DNA from: CAVVGB01 sp963747715
GTDB lineage: Bacteria > Actinomycetota > Thermoleophilia > Gaiellales > Gaiellaceae
Direction: 5' to 3'
Length of the DNA stretch: 64,000 nucleotides
Assembly (NCBI GenBank): GCA_963747715.1
Contig: CAVVGB010000007.1
Span: 124,001-188,000 of the forward strand
Shown: positions 8,441 to 17,507 of the stretch, in pieces
Layout: every line of letters starts with the position of its first letter
Numbering within the stretch: position 1 is the first letter of the stretch
Notes under the pieces: generated by a model
Seen by the model: only the letters and a program-made list of their open reading frames with translations
What the model was told of the DNA's origin: nothing
The model's database searches: none
Made by a program: the position numbers and the translations under genes

Positions 8441-9031
8441 GTGAACGTGTTTCTGGGGATCACGGGCGCCTCCGGCGCTCCGTACGCGGCCCGCCTTCTC
8501 GCGGCGCTCGTCGACACCGGCTGCGAGGTCGGCGTGTGCATCTCGGACTCCGGCTACGAGGTGATCGCGACGGAGCTGTATGGCAACCCGGCGCTGCCGC
8601 ACGACGAGGTGCTCGACCTGTTTACGCGCGATCACGCCGGTGTCACCGTGTACGCGAAGGACGACTACTCGGCTCCGTACGCGAGCGGCTCGGCGCGTGT
8701 GGACGGCTACGTCATCTGCCCGTGTTCCATGTCGACTCTCGGGACGATCGCGACGGGGGCCATGGCGAATCTCATCCACCGCGCCGCTTCGGTCGCGCTC
8801 AAGGAGGAGAGGCGACTCGTCCTCGTTCCGCGCGAGACGCCGCTCTCGACTATCCACCTCGACAACATGCTGCGGCTGCGGCAGGCGGGCGCGACGATCC
8901 TCTTCGCCGCACCGGGCTTCTACCACCGTCCTGAGTCGATCGACGACCTCGTCGACTTCATCGTCGCGCGCTGTCTCGACCACCTCGGCGTCGAGCACGA
9001 GCTCGTCGCGCGCTGGGGCCAGGAAGCGTGA
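8441..9031 (+). CDS. ubiX: UbiX-type flavin prenyltransferase
   Basis: A 196-residue FMN-binding protein that makes prenylated FMN, the cofactor of UbiD decarboxylases. The N-terminal GITGASGAPYAARLL loop and the C-terminal RETPLSTIHLDNMLRLRQAGATILFAAPGFY region are family hallmarks. GTG at 8441 follows the qcrC stop by 3 nt. Being in the same run as the UbiD protein supports a shared role in menaquinone formation, where the pair is called MqnL/MqnM. Confidence 0.94.
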   Translation: MNVFLGITGASGAPYAARLLAALVDTGCEVGVCISDSGYEVIATELYGNPALPHDEVLDLFTRDHAGVTVYAKDDYSAPYASGSARVDGYVICPCSMSTLGTIATGAMANLIHRAASVALKEERRLVLVPRETPLSTIHLDNMLRLRQAGATILFAAPGFYHRPESIDDLVDFIVARCLDHLGVEHELVARWGQEA

Positions 9032-9711
9032 GCGTCGAGACCGGCCGTCTCGCGCCGGAGTCCGTGCGCGACATGTTCGACCGGATCGCGCCGGTCTACG
9101 ACTTCATGAACCGCGCGATGACGCTTGGGCTCGACACACGTTGGCGGCGCTTGACCGTGGCCGCCGCCGTCCGGCCCGGCGATCGCGTTCTCGACGTCTG
9201 CTGCGGCACGGGGGACTTGGCACTGGCGTCCTCCGAGGCAGGCGCCCACGTCGTCGGGCTCGACTTCTCCGAGAAGATGCTCGCGCGCGCGAGAAACAAA
9301 TCCGACGCCGTCGACTGGGTGCGTGGGGACGCCACCGCCATGCCGTTCGCCGACGGCGAGTTCGACGCGGTCACGGTCGGCTTCGGGATTCGCAACCTCG
9401 AGGACCTGGAGCGCGGCCTGGCGGAGATCGCGCGCGCGCTGCGAGCGGGCGGCCGGTTCGGCTGCCTCGAGATCACGCGGCCGCGCGGCGTTCTGCGCCC
9501 GTTCTTCCGCGTCTGGTTTGACGCGCTCGTGCCGCTGGCCGGCAAGGTGCTGCCAGGCGGGGGTGCCTACACGTACCTCCCGGCGAGCGTGCGCCGCTTC
9601 CCGGGGCCGGAGGACCTCGCCGTCGCGTTCGCGCGCGCGGGGTTTTCGAAGATCGAATGGCGTCTTCTCGGCGGCGGCATCGTCGCACTGCACACGGCGG
9701 TGAAGGCGTGA
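9028..9711 (+). CDS. menG: Demethylmenaquinone methyltransferase
   Basis: A 227-residue SAM-dependent C-methyltransferase of the UbiE/MenG family that adds the last methyl group of menaquinone. Family signatures are VRDMFDRIAPVYDFMNRAMTLG near the N-terminus, the SAM loop VLDVCCGTGDLA near residue 55 and the later YTYLPASVRRFPGPEDL. GTG at 9028 overlaps the ubiX stop (GTGA), and its own stop overlaps the next gene in the same way. Confidence 0.94.
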   Translation: MSVETGRLAPESVRDMFDRIAPVYDFMNRAMTLGLDTRWRRLTVAAAVRPGDRVLDVCCGTGDLALASSEAGAHVVGLDFSEKMLARARNKSDAVDWVRGDATAMPFADGEFDAVTVGFGIRNLEDLERGLAEIARALRAGGRFGCLEITRPRGVLRPFFRVWFDALVPLAGKVLPGGGAYTYLPASVRRFPGPEDLAVAFARAGFSKIEWRLLGGGIVALHTAVKA

Positions 9712-10622
9712 GCGCGCTCGCGACTCTGCGCGCCGCGGCCGGGCTCGACGAGTACATGGATCTGCTCGAGGAGCGCCTCGAGGAGGCGGTCGGCTCGCAG
9801 GCGGGCCTCGTCCGTGAGATCGGCACCGAGACGCTCGCCGCGGGGGGCAAGCGTCTTCGCCCGCTGCTCGTCTTCCTCGCGACGCCGGTCGAGGAGCGAA
9901 CGGGCGAACGGGCCGTCGCGGGTGGCGCCGCCGTCGAGCTCGTTCACATGGCAACCCTCGTGCACGACGACCTGCTCGACGGCGCGGAGATCCGGCGCGG
10001 GCGGCCAACGGCGTGGGCCGCGTACGGGGCCGACGCCGCCAAGTCGGCGGGCGATCACCTCTTCGCTTGCGCCTTCGTGCAGCTCGCTCGTACGGGCGAC
10101 GCGCAAGCCGTCGGCTTCCTGGCCGAAGCGGCGCTCGCTCTCGCGCGCGGCGAAGCTCTGCAACGGCGACAGGCGTTCCGCCCTGACACGTCCGTCGACG
10201 ATTACCTGGCGCGCTGCTCGCTGAAGACCGGGAAGCTCTTCGAGGCAGCGTGCCTCCTGGGAGGAAGCGACCTTCGCTCGTTCGGGCTCGCGCTCGGAAT
10301 CGCGTTTCAGATCGCCGACGACATCCTCGACTGCGCCGGCAACCACGTGGCGACCGGTAAGGCCGGCGGCGTCGACCTGAAGGACGGGACGCCCACGCTG
10401 CCGCTCATCCTCGCGGCTAGGCGCGACCCAGTCGTCTGGCGGGCGCTGGCCGGCGAGGAGGTCCCCGACGCGCTCGAGCGGGTGCAGGCCTCCGGTGCGC
10501 TCGACGACGCGCGCGAGCTCGCGCGCGATTTCGCTGCTCAGGCACGAGCCGCGCTCGACGGCGAGCCGGACCGCGACACGCTCGAAGCGCTGACCCACGC
10601 CGTCGTGGACCGGGAGAACTGA
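9708..10622 (+). CDS. Polyprenyl diphosphate synthase (menaquinone side chain)
   Basis: A 304-residue trans-prenyltransferase that elongates the isoprenoid tail. The first aspartate motif is DDLLD at 87-91, followed by RRG, and the second is ADDILD at 203-208. The GGKRLRP substrate-binding motif is present near residue 45. GTG at 9708 overlaps menG (GTGA) and the TGA overlaps the mqnE ATG. Position makes a hepta- to nonaprenyl product for menaquinone likely; chain length cannot be read directly. Confidence 0.92.
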   Translation: MSALATLRAAAGLDEYMDLLEERLEEAVGSQAGLVREIGTETLAAGGKRLRPLLVFLATPVEERTGERAVAGGAAVELVHMATLVHDDLLDGAEIRRGRPTAWAAYGADAAKSAGDHLFACAFVQLARTGDAQAVGFLAEAALALARGEALQRRQAFRPDTSVDDYLARCSLKTGKLFEAACLLGGSDLRSFGLALGIAFQIADDILDCAGNHVATGKAGGVDLKDGTPTLPLILAARRDPVVWRALAGEEVPDALERVQASGALDDARELARDFAAQARAALDGEPDRDTLEALTHAVVDREN

Positions 10623-11731
10623 TGGCGGCGACGGTCGAGCAGCGCGCGTTCGAAGAGATCTGGGAGAAGGTCGAGGCCGGCGAGCGGCTCGACTTCGAGG
10701 ACGGCGTGCGCCTCATGGAGTCCGAGGACACCCTCGAGCTCGGCGACCTTGCGGATGCTGCGCGCCGGCGCCGCGGCGGGACGGACGACGTCTACTTCGT
10801 CCAGAACCTGTACCTGAACCAAACGAACGTCTGCCGCGTGAAGTGCAAGTTCTGCGCGTTCGCCGTGACGCAGAAGCAGGAGGGCGCCTATACGTACACG
10901 CCGGACGAACTCGTCGAGGACGCCTTGCGCCAGCGCGAGCTGACCGGCTTCACCGAGATCCACATGGTCGGTGGCGAAAACCCGCACGTCGGCTTCGACT
11001 ACTACGTCGACATCATCCGCCGGCTGCACGAGGCGATGCCCGACGTGCACCTCAAATGCTTCACCGCGAGCGAGATCCACCACATGACGAAGCTCTCGGG
11101 CCTGACGCACGAGCAGGTTCTCGTCGAGCTCAAAGCGGCCGGGCTCGGATCGCTACCAGGCGGCGGCGCCGAGGTGTTTGCCGACCGAGTGCGCCGGCTC
11201 GTCGCTCCCGGCAAGGAGCACCCAGACTTCTGGCTGCACACGCACCGCACGGCGCACGCGCTCGGAATCCCGACGCACTGCACGCTCCTCTACGGCCACG
11301 TCGAGACGTACGAGGAGCGGGTGGACCATCTCCTCCGTCTGCGCGACCTGCAGGACGAGACGGCCGGCTTCCTTGCGTTCATCCCGCTCGCCTTCCACCC
11401 CGAGAACACCGTCTTCGAGCGGCGCGGGTGGAAGCACACACCCGGCTCGGACGACCTCAAGATGATGGCGGTGTCACGGCTCGTCCTCGACAACATCCCG
11501 CACGTGAAGGCCTACTGGATCATGATGGGCCTCCCGCTCGCGCAGGTGGCGCTTCACTTCGGCGCGAACGACGTGCAGGGGACGGTCGTGCGCGAGGAGA
11601 TCTTCCACGCCGCCGGCGCGCGCACCGAGACGGAGCAGAAGATCGACGAGCTCGTGCGCGTCGTCAAGGCGGCGGGCCGCGTTCCGGTGCAGCGCGACAC
11701 TCTTTACAACGAGGTGCAGCGGTGGCAGTGA
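10622..11731 (+). CDS. mqnE: Aminofutalosine synthase
   Basis: A 369-residue radical SAM enzyme of the futalosine pathway that joins 3-(1-carboxyvinyloxy)benzoate to the SAM adenosyl group. The 4Fe-4S motif is Cys71, Cys75 and Cys78 (CRVKCKFCAF). The HMVGGENP and LPGGGAEVF motifs and FIPLAFHPENT are typical of MqnE rather than MqnC. ATG at 10622 shares a base with the preceding stop. The presence of mqnA and mqnC downstream supports the call. Confidence 0.95.
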   Translation: MAATVEQRAFEEIWEKVEAGERLDFEDGVRLMESEDTLELGDLADAARRRRGGTDDVYFVQNLYLNQTNVCRVKCKFCAFAVTQKQEGAYTYTPDELVEDALRQRELTGFTEIHMVGGENPHVGFDYYVDIIRRLHEAMPDVHLKCFTASEIHHMTKLSGLTHEQVLVELKAAGLGSLPGGGAEVFADRVRRLVAPGKEHPDFWLHTHRTAHALGIPTHCTLLYGHVETYEERVDHLLRLRDLQDETAGFLAFIPLAFHPENTVFERRGWKHTPGSDDLKMMAVSRLVLDNIPHVKAYWIMMGLPLAQVALHFGANDVQGTVVREEIFHAAGARTETEQKIDELVRVVKAAGRVPVQRDTLYNEVQRWQ

Positions 11732-12084
11732 CCGAGTTCATCTCGGCGGTGCCGATCATTCCGGCGCGCGACGTGGACGCGAGCGCTGCCTGGTATCGCG
11801 ACCGTCTCGCATTCGAGATCTTCCACACCGAGCGTGACTACGGGATCGTCGGGCGAGGCGAGGCCTGGATCCACTTTTGGGGCCCCAGCGGGATCCCGCC
11901 GGAGAAGTCCGACACGATGTTTCGCGTCGGAGTCCGCGGCATCGACTCGCTCTACGAGCACTGCCAGGGAGAGGAGATCGTCCATCCGAACGGGCTCCTC
12001 GAGGAGAAGCCGTGGGGTTTCCGCGAATTCTCGGTCACCGATCACGACGGAAACCTCTTGACCTTCTTCGAGCCGTCGCAATGA
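11722..12084 (+). CDS. VOC/bleomycin-resistance-like small protein inside the mqn operon
   Basis: A 120-residue protein with the paired beta-alpha-beta-beta-beta pattern of the vicinal oxygen chelate superfamily: AVPIIPARDVDASAAWYRDRLAFEIF at the N-terminus and GFREFSVTDHDGNLLTFFEP at the C-terminus. The Glu in the last strand is a usual metal or ligand residue, but the first His is not obvious, so it may bind a ligand without metal. GTG at 11722 lies 7 nt after GAGG; GTG at 11728, overlapping the mqnE stop, is an alternative. It overlaps mqnA by 4 nt. No menaquinone role is known for such proteins. Confidence 0.75.
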   Translation: MAVTEFISAVPIIPARDVDASAAWYRDRLAFEIFHTERDYGIVGRGEAWIHFWGPSGIPPEKSDTMFRVGVRGIDSLYEHCQGEEIVHPNGLLEEKPWGFREFSVTDHDGNLLTFFEPSQ

Positions 12085-12846
12085 TCCGCCTCGGTCGCAT
12101 CTCGTACGTGAACATGGCGCCGCTCTTCTTCGGCCTCGACGCCGAGGTGGAGGAGGTGAGCGGCGTGCCGACGGAGCTGAACGCGCGCTTGCTCGCCGGC
12201 GAGATCGACCTCGCGCCCATCTCGTCGATCGAGTACGGCCGCCACGCCGAGCGCCTGCGCCTCCTCCCACGTCTGTGCGTCTCTTCCGAAGGCGCCGTCG
12301 ACTCGATCCAGCTCGTCTCGCGCGAGCCGCTCGAGCGCGTGCGTCGCGTTGCCGTCACACCCGAGAGCGCGACGTCGGCGGTGCTCGTCCGCGTGCTCCT
12401 GCCAGACGCCGAGCACGTGCCGCTCGGAGAGGACGCAGATGCGCGCCTGCTGATCGGAGACGCCGCGCTCGAGAGCATGTTCCAGGACCCGACTCCCCAC
12501 TACGACCTCGGCCGGCTCTGGCTCGAGCGCACCGGGCTGCCGATGGTGTACGCCGTCTTCGCCTGCCCCGACCCCGCGCCCTGAGGGCGTCATCGAGCTC
12601 GAGGACTCGCTCCTAGCGGCGCATCGCAGTGCGCGGGCCAATCCCGAGCGCCTCGCGCACGAGGCCAGCGAGCGGTACGGCTATCCGCCGGGCTTCCTCG
12701 CACGCTACTTCGAGAAGCTTCGCTACAGCTTCGGGCCGCGCGAGCGGGCGGGCCTGCTCTCCTTCTTCGAGCTCGCGCGCGACGTCGGGGAGCTCGAGCG
12801 CGTGCCCGAGCTCCGCTTCCTCGTGACCGAGCCGGTACGCGTATGA
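12081..12846 (+). pseudogene. mqnA: Chorismate dehydratase, frameshifted
   Basis: First enzyme of the futalosine pathway. The first frame (MIRLGRISYVNMAPLFFGL to VYAVFACPDP) stops at 12584 after 167 residues. The missing C-terminal part continues one base over, from EGVIELEDSLLAAHRSARANP through ERYGYPPGFLARYFEKLRY to LVTEPVRV and a TGA at 12844-12846. That TGA overlaps the mqnC ATG (ATGA), as real gene joints here do. One extra base in the C-rich run at about 12566-12583 explains it; the restored protein has about 254 residues. Sequencing error, a programmed slip or a real lesion are all possible. Confidence 0.85.
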
Positions 12847-13922
12847 CGACGGCCCAGATCCTCGACAAGGCGCTCTCCGGAGAACGGATCTCCGACGACG
12901 ACGCGCTCGCGCTCCTTGGGAGCCACGACCTCGTGGCCGTCGGCAAGGCGGCCGACGAGCTTCGCAACCGCAAGGTCGATGCCGACCGCATCACGTTCGT
13001 CATCGACCGCAACGTCAACTACACGAACATCTGCCACACCGACTGCGACTTCTGCGCCTTCTACCGGCGTCCCGGTGACCGGTCGGAGGGCTACCTGCTG
13101 CCGAAGCCGGTGATCTTCAAGAAGATCGAGGAGACGCTGGCGATCGGCGGGACCGCGTTGCTCATGCAGGGCGGCCATCACCCCGACCTCGGCGTCGACT
13201 ACTACGAGGACCTGTTCAGCTCGATCAAGGCGCGCTACCGCATCCATCTGCACGCGCTCTCGCCGCCGGAGGTGCAGCACATTGCGCGCCGCTCGAAGCT
13301 GACGATCCCGCAGACGCTCACCCGCCTTCGCGACGCCGGTCTCGACTCGCTTCCGGGCGGCGGCGCCGAGATCCTGGTCGACCGCGTGCGCGACATCATC
13401 AGCCCGAAGAAGACGAAGTCGGCCGAGTGGCTCGGGGTCATGCGCGCCGCCCACGGGCTCGGCATGTCGACGACCGCGACCATGATGTACGGGCACGTCG
13501 AGACGCTCGAGGAGCGCGTCGAGCACATGCGCAGGATCCGGGACCTTCAGGACGAGACGCGTGGCTTCCGCGCCTTCATCTCGTGGACGTTCCAGCCCGA
13601 CGGGACCCGCCTCGCTCCGCAGGTGAGCTACCACCCGACGTCGCTCGAGTACCTGCTGACGCAGGCGGTCAGCCGGATCTACCTGGACAACGTCGACCAC
13701 GTGCAGTCGAGCTGGGTGACGCAGGGCCTCAAGGTCGGCCAGGTGGCGCTTGGCTTCGGCGCCGACGATCTCGGTTCCGTGATGATCGAGGAGAACGTCG
13801 TCTCGGCCGCCGGGACGACGCACCGGGCTTCCACAGAGGACTTCGTGCGCCTCATCAAGGCGCTCGGCAAGACCCCCGTCCAGCGGGACACGCTCTACCG
13901 CGACGTCAAGGTCTGGAATTAA
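12843..13922 (+). CDS. mqnC: Cyclic dehypoxanthinyl futalosine synthase
   Basis: A 359-residue radical SAM enzyme that cyclises dehypoxanthinyl futalosine. The cluster motif is Cys64, Cys68 and Cys71 (CHTDCDFCAF), and MQGGHHPDLG, LPGGGAEI and FISWTFQPDGT are MqnC hallmarks. Its ATG overlaps the end of the restored mqnA frame. MqnB and MqnD, the prenyltransferase and the remaining steps are not in this window. Confidence 0.95.
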   Translation: MTTAQILDKALSGERISDDDALALLGSHDLVAVGKAADELRNRKVDADRITFVIDRNVNYTNICHTDCDFCAFYRRPGDRSEGYLLPKPVIFKKIEETLAIGGTALLMQGGHHPDLGVDYYEDLFSSIKARYRIHLHALSPPEVQHIARRSKLTIPQTLTRLRDAGLDSLPGGGAEILVDRVRDIISPKKTKSAEWLGVMRAAHGLGMSTTATMMYGHVETLEERVEHMRRIRDLQDETRGFRAFISWTFQPDGTRLAPQVSYHPTSLEYLLTQAVSRIYLDNVDHVQSSWVTQGLKVGQVALGFGADDLGSVMIEENVVSAAGTTHRASTEDFVRLIKALGKTPVQRDTLYRDVKVWN

Positions 13923-13972
13923 CCTCCTCTCTCGGGTTGTAAATCCGACGGAGGTGTGTTTTCGTCCTCAGG

Positions 13973-15694
13973 ATGCCGAGGCGGGTCTGCCTCGTTGCCT
14001 TGCTCGCGGCTCTCGCGTGTTTCGGCGGCGCCGACTCGCCTGCGACGGCCTCGGAGCTCATACCCGGTGTCACGTACAAGAAGGAGCTGCGCTGGTCGCG
14101 GGGCGGCCCGTTCGTGCTCCACGTCGTCACCGGGCCGGCGCCGAGTGAGCTGTTCCAGCTTCGCCCGGTGCTGGCGCACAACAACGTAGGCAGCCGCGAG
14201 ACGGTCAGCGCGATGCAACGACGGCTGTCGCGTAAGGCGACTCCGGTCGGCGTCAACGCCGACTTCTTCGCGCTCGCGACCGGCGGGCCCGCCGGCCTCC
14301 TCATCCGCGACGGGAAGGTTGCGTCGAGCGCGCAGGGATGGCGATCGAGCCTCGGGATCGGCCCCGACGGCACGCTGCGGATCAACCGCGTGGTGAACCG
14401 GAGCACGTGGACCGTGCCGGGTTACGCATCCGAACGGCTCCACCGCATCAACAAGGGCGTGGCCGTTCCCGGCGTCACCCTCTTCACGCCGTCATGGGGC
14501 GTCTCGACCCCGGCAGCGCGGTCGAGGGTGGACGTCGTGCTCGCCAACGTCGGCAAACTTCGGCCGGACAGTGAGCTCCTGCCGACGGTGCTCCGTATCC
14601 GGCGGGGCGGTGGCGCCACGATCCCGGCCGGTGGCGGCGTTCTGCAGGCGCAGGGGCGGGAGTGGATCGGACCCCTTCTCCGCCGTGCCCAGCCGGGACG
14701 GACCGTCGCCCTTCGCGTGGGCCTCAAGAACTGGTGGGAGGACGTCGCGAACGCGGTGGGAGGCGGACCGCTTCTCGTCGAGAACGGCGAGCCGGTGGTG
14801 TCGGCGGGCGAGGACTTCACGTACGACCAACTCTTCGGGCGTCACCCACGTACGGCCGTGGGTCAGCTCGCCGACGGACGGATCATCTTCGTCACGGTCG
14901 ACGGGCGCAGCTGGTTCAGCATCGGCCTTCGCATCTCGGAGCTCGCCAAGGAGATGGCGCGGCTCGGCGCGGTTCGAGCGATGGCGTTCGACGGCGGCGG
15001 CTCCTCGACGCTCGCGTTCGACGGCCGCGTGCTCAATCGCCCCTCCGACGGGTTTGAGCGGCCGGTCGCCAACGCGCTGATGCTTCTCTACTACGGGATC
15101 TACACACCGCCGCCGCGCCACACCAAGTTCTCGCCCAACGGTGACGGCGTCGCCGACGTCCAGTCGCTCAGGGCCAAGATCGTGCGGCCGTCGAACGTCG
15201 ACGTGACCTTGTTCCAGCCTGACGGAACGATCGCCTGGACGTACGCAGGGTCCCTCGAGGCGAGCACGATCTCAAAACAGCTGACGGGACCGACGTTGCC
15301 CGAGGGGCGCTGGCGCTGGGTCGCGCACGCCGTCGACGATCGCGGCCGCGAAAGCATCATGGACCGCACGTTCGTCCTCAACAACACGCTCGGGTTCCTG
15401 TCGGTGTCCAAGACGCGCATGGCGGTGAACCCGAAGACCGGAGGGCGAGTGCTTCTCTCCGTCCGGCTGGCGCACGATGCCAAGCTCAGGTTCGCGGTCC
15501 GAAACGGGCGCGGGCGCGACGCTCGCGTCCTCTTTAGGGGCCAGCTCGGGCCCGGCACGTACGGGCTTGCGTGGAACGGCCGGAACGACGAGGGCCGCGT
15601 TGTGGCGCCGGGGACCTACACCGTGTACGCCCGCGCGCGCAACGACCTCGGCACCATCACTCTCGAGCGCAGGCTCCGCGTGCTCGCCGAGTAG
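13973..15694 (+). CDS. Exported phosphodiester glycosidase (NAGPA-like) with FlgD-like tail
   Basis: A 573-residue secreted protein. Residues 1-27 form a signal peptide ending near TASEL. A NAGPA/DUF2233 domain follows to about 370, with GVNADFFALATGGPAGLLIRDG, NAVGGGPLLVENG, RTAVGQLADGRIIFVTVDGR and MAFDGGGSSTLAFDG as family landmarks. The C-terminal part has two Ig-like FlgD-type units, starting FSPNGDGVADV and ending AWNGRNDEGRVVAPGTYTVYAR. It probably acts on cell-surface glycan or phosphodiester bonds outside the cell. ATG at 13973 is used; GGAGG lies rather far upstream (about 17 nt). Confidence 0.85.
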   Translation: MPRRVCLVALLAALACFGGADSPATASELIPGVTYKKELRWSRGGPFVLHVVTGPAPSELFQLRPVLAHNNVGSRETVSAMQRRLSRKATPVGVNADFFALATGGPAGLLIRDGKVASSAQGWRSSLGIGPDGTLRINRVVNRSTWTVPGYASERLHRINKGVAVPGVTLFTPSWGVSTPAARSRVDVVLANVGKLRPDSELLPTVLRIRRGGGATIPAGGGVLQAQGREWIGPLLRRAQPGRTVALRVGLKNWWEDVANAVGGGPLLVENGEPVVSAGEDFTYDQLFGRHPRTAVGQLADGRIIFVTVDGRSWFSIGLRISELAKEMARLGAVRAMAFDGGGSSTLAFDGRVLNRPSDGFERPVANALMLLYYGIYTPPPRHTKFSPNGDGVADVQSLRAKIVRPSNVDVTLFQPDGTIAWTYAGSLEASTISKQLTGPTLPEGRWRWVAHAVDDRGRESIMDRTFVLNNTLGFLSVSKTRMAVNPKTGGRVLLSVRLAHDAKLRFAVRNGRGRDARVLFRGQLGPGTYGLAWNGRNDEGRVVAPGTYTVYARARNDLGTITLERRLRVLAE

Positions 15695-15712
15695 GAGGGT
15701 TAAACCCGCAGC

Positions 15713-15718
15713 TAGACT
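15713..15718 (+). promoter_or_regulatory. Putative leaderless -10 box TAGACT (DedA gene)
   Basis: TAGACT lies 6 nt before the GTG at 15725, so transcription should begin at about the start codon. This spacing decides for GTG over the TTG at 15722. Confidence 0.6.
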
Positions 15719-15724
15719 CGCTTG

Positions 15725-16396
15725 GTGAGCGAGATCACCGAAGCGGTCACCTCTGCGATCGGCGACTACGGTCTCTACGCCGTCTTCCTGCTGATGCTCG
15801 TCGACGCCGTCCTTCCGGCCGCGAGCGAGATCGTCATGCTGTACGCAGGGGCGGTCGCGTCTGGAGCCTTCGCGGGGCAGACGGTGACGCTCTTCGGAGA
15901 GCCGATCGAGTCGACGGGCTGGGCCTATGTGGCGATGGCGCTCGCCGGCACCATTGGTTACCTGCTCGGGTCCGTGCTCGGCTGGGGAATCGGGTGGTAC
16001 GGCGGCCGCCCGTATCTCGAGCGACACGGCCGCTGGCTCCACATGGGTCCCGAGCGGCTCGACCGGGCCGAGGCCTGGTTCGGGCGCTGGGGCGACGCCT
16101 TCGTCCTGGTGGGCCGTGTCCTTCCTGTCGTGCGTTCCTTCATCTCCATCCCGGCCGGCGTGGCCGGCATGCGCCTGGGGCGCTTCACCCTCCTCAGCAT
16201 TCCGGGCAGCGCGCTCTGGTGCTTCGCGATCGCCGGCGTCGGTGTGGCCCTCGGGACGAGCTGGGAACAGTTCCACCACGGCTGGCGCTACGCCGACTAC
16301 ATCGTCCTCGGCGCCCTGCTCGCGGGTGGCCTCTACCTCGCTTGGAGGGTGCGCCAGAAACGCGCCCGCCGGCGGGCTGTCGAGCCTTCGGGCTGA
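15725..16396 (+). CDS. DedA/SNARE-associated family membrane protein
   Basis: A 223-residue multi-pass membrane protein. Family landmarks are the N-terminal LYAVFLLMLVDAVLPAASEIVMLYAG, the GYLLGSVLGWGIGWYGGRP loop and the re-entrant motif GRVLPVVRSFISIPAGVAGM. DedA proteins move lipid carriers such as undecaprenyl phosphate or phospholipids across the membrane. The start is GTG at 15725 on the evidence of a -10 box 6 nt upstream. It precedes surface sugar genes, which would need such carrier recycling. Confidence 0.88.
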   Translation: MSEITEAVTSAIGDYGLYAVFLLMLVDAVLPAASEIVMLYAGAVASGAFAGQTVTLFGEPIESTGWAYVAMALAGTIGYLLGSVLGWGIGWYGGRPYLERHGRWLHMGPERLDRAEAWFGRWGDAFVLVGRVLPVVRSFISIPAGVAGMRLGRFTLLSIPGSALWCFAIAGVGVALGTSWEQFHHGWRYADYIVLGALLAGGLYLAWRVRQKRARRRAVEPSG

Positions 16397-16398
16397 GG

Positions 16399-16404
16399 TA
16401 GGCT
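16399..16404 (+). promoter_or_regulatory. Putative leaderless -10 box TAGGCT
   Basis: TAGGCT starts just after the DedA stop and lies 8 nt before the GTG at 16413; no ribosome binding site intervenes. Confidence 0.5.
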
Positions 16405-16412
16405 CCGCCGCC

Positions 16413-17507
16413 GTGGCCATTCCCCTCGTCGACGTGCGGGCTCAGTACGCACCGCTTCGCTCTGAGCTCGAGCGCCGGATGGGAGAGGTGCTCGCGTCCG
16501 GCCGCTTTATCCTCGGTCCCGAGGTGAGGGCCTTCGAGGCCGAAGCCGCTGCCTACCTCGGCGTGCGGGAGACGATCGGCGTCGGCAACGGCACGGATGC
16601 ACTCGTTCTCACCCTCGATGCGCTCGGGGTCGCCCCAGGAGACGAGGTCATCTGCCCCGCCTTCACCTTCTTCGCGACCGCGGAGGCAATCGCGCGCAGG
16701 GGAGCTACACCCGTTTTCGCCGACATCGACCCGGCCACGCTCAACCTCGACCCCGCCGACGTCGCGAAGCGGGTCACCGATCAGACCAAGGCAATCCTCG
16801 CCGTCCATCTCTTCGGGCGGACGCTGCCGGTCGGCGACCTGCCCTCTGGCATCCCAGTCGTCGAAGACACTGCGCAGGCGTTCGGCGCGACGCTGGGCGG
16901 CTCGAAGGCCGGCGCACTCGGGACGGTCGGGACGTTCAGCTTCTTCCCGAGCAAGAACCTCTTCGGGCTCGGCGACGGAGGCCTCGTCGCGAGCGACGAC
17001 ACCGATCTGGCCGGGCGCGTGCGCCTGCTTCGCTCGCACGGCTCGCGCGACAAGAAGACGTTCGAGGCGATCGGCTACAACTCGCGCCTCGACGAGCTTC
17101 AGGCGGCCGCGCTCAGGCTGTTCCTCGAGCAGTTGGACGACTGGAACGTCGCGCGCCGTGACGCCGCCGCGCGCTACGCCGAGCTCGGTCTCGGCGAGCT
17201 CTGCGAGCTCCCTGCCGACGAGCCCGGTCACGTCTACTACGTGTACGCCGTACGGATGCGCGAGCGGGCGCGGGTAATCGCGGCGCTCGAGTCCGCGGAC
17301 ATCGGCCACGCCGCCTACTACACGACCGCGCTCCACCTTCAGCCGGCCTTCGCCTCGCTCGGCTACCGGGAGGGGAGCCTGCCCGAGACCGAGCGCGCCG
17401 GGCGCGAGGTGCTGGCGCTGCCGATCTGGCCGAGCATCACGCCCGAGCAGCAGCAGGAGGTCGTCGAGACCATCCGCAGCGCCGTAACGTTGCGAGCAGC
17501 GTCATGA
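16413..17507 (+). CDS. DegT/DnrJ/EryC1 sugar aminotransferase
   Basis: A 364-residue PLP enzyme that makes amino sugars on nucleotide carriers. The internal aldimine lysine is in FFPSKNLFGLGDGG, and VGNGTDALVL and EDTAQAFGA are the usual cofactor motifs. GTG at 16413 gives VAIPLVDVRAQY, the normal family N-terminus. Its stop overlaps a 58-codon frame that leads into the FlaA1-like gene, so the three are probably one transcript for a surface glycan sugar such as a 2,3- or 4-amino sugar. Confidence 0.92.
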   Translation: MAIPLVDVRAQYAPLRSELERRMGEVLASGRFILGPEVRAFEAEAAAYLGVRETIGVGNGTDALVLTLDALGVAPGDEVICPAFTFFATAEAIARRGATPVFADIDPATLNLDPADVAKRVTDQTKAILAVHLFGRTLPVGDLPSGIPVVEDTAQAFGATLGGSKAGALGTVGTFSFFPSKNLFGLGDGGLVASDDTDLAGRVRLLRSHGSRDKKTFEAIGYNSRLDELQAAALRLFLEQLDDWNVARRDAAARYAELGLGELCELPADEPGHVYYVYAVRMRERARVIAALESADIGHAAYYTTALHLQPAFASLGYREGSLPETERAGREVLALPIWPSITPEQQQEVVETIRSAVTLRAAS

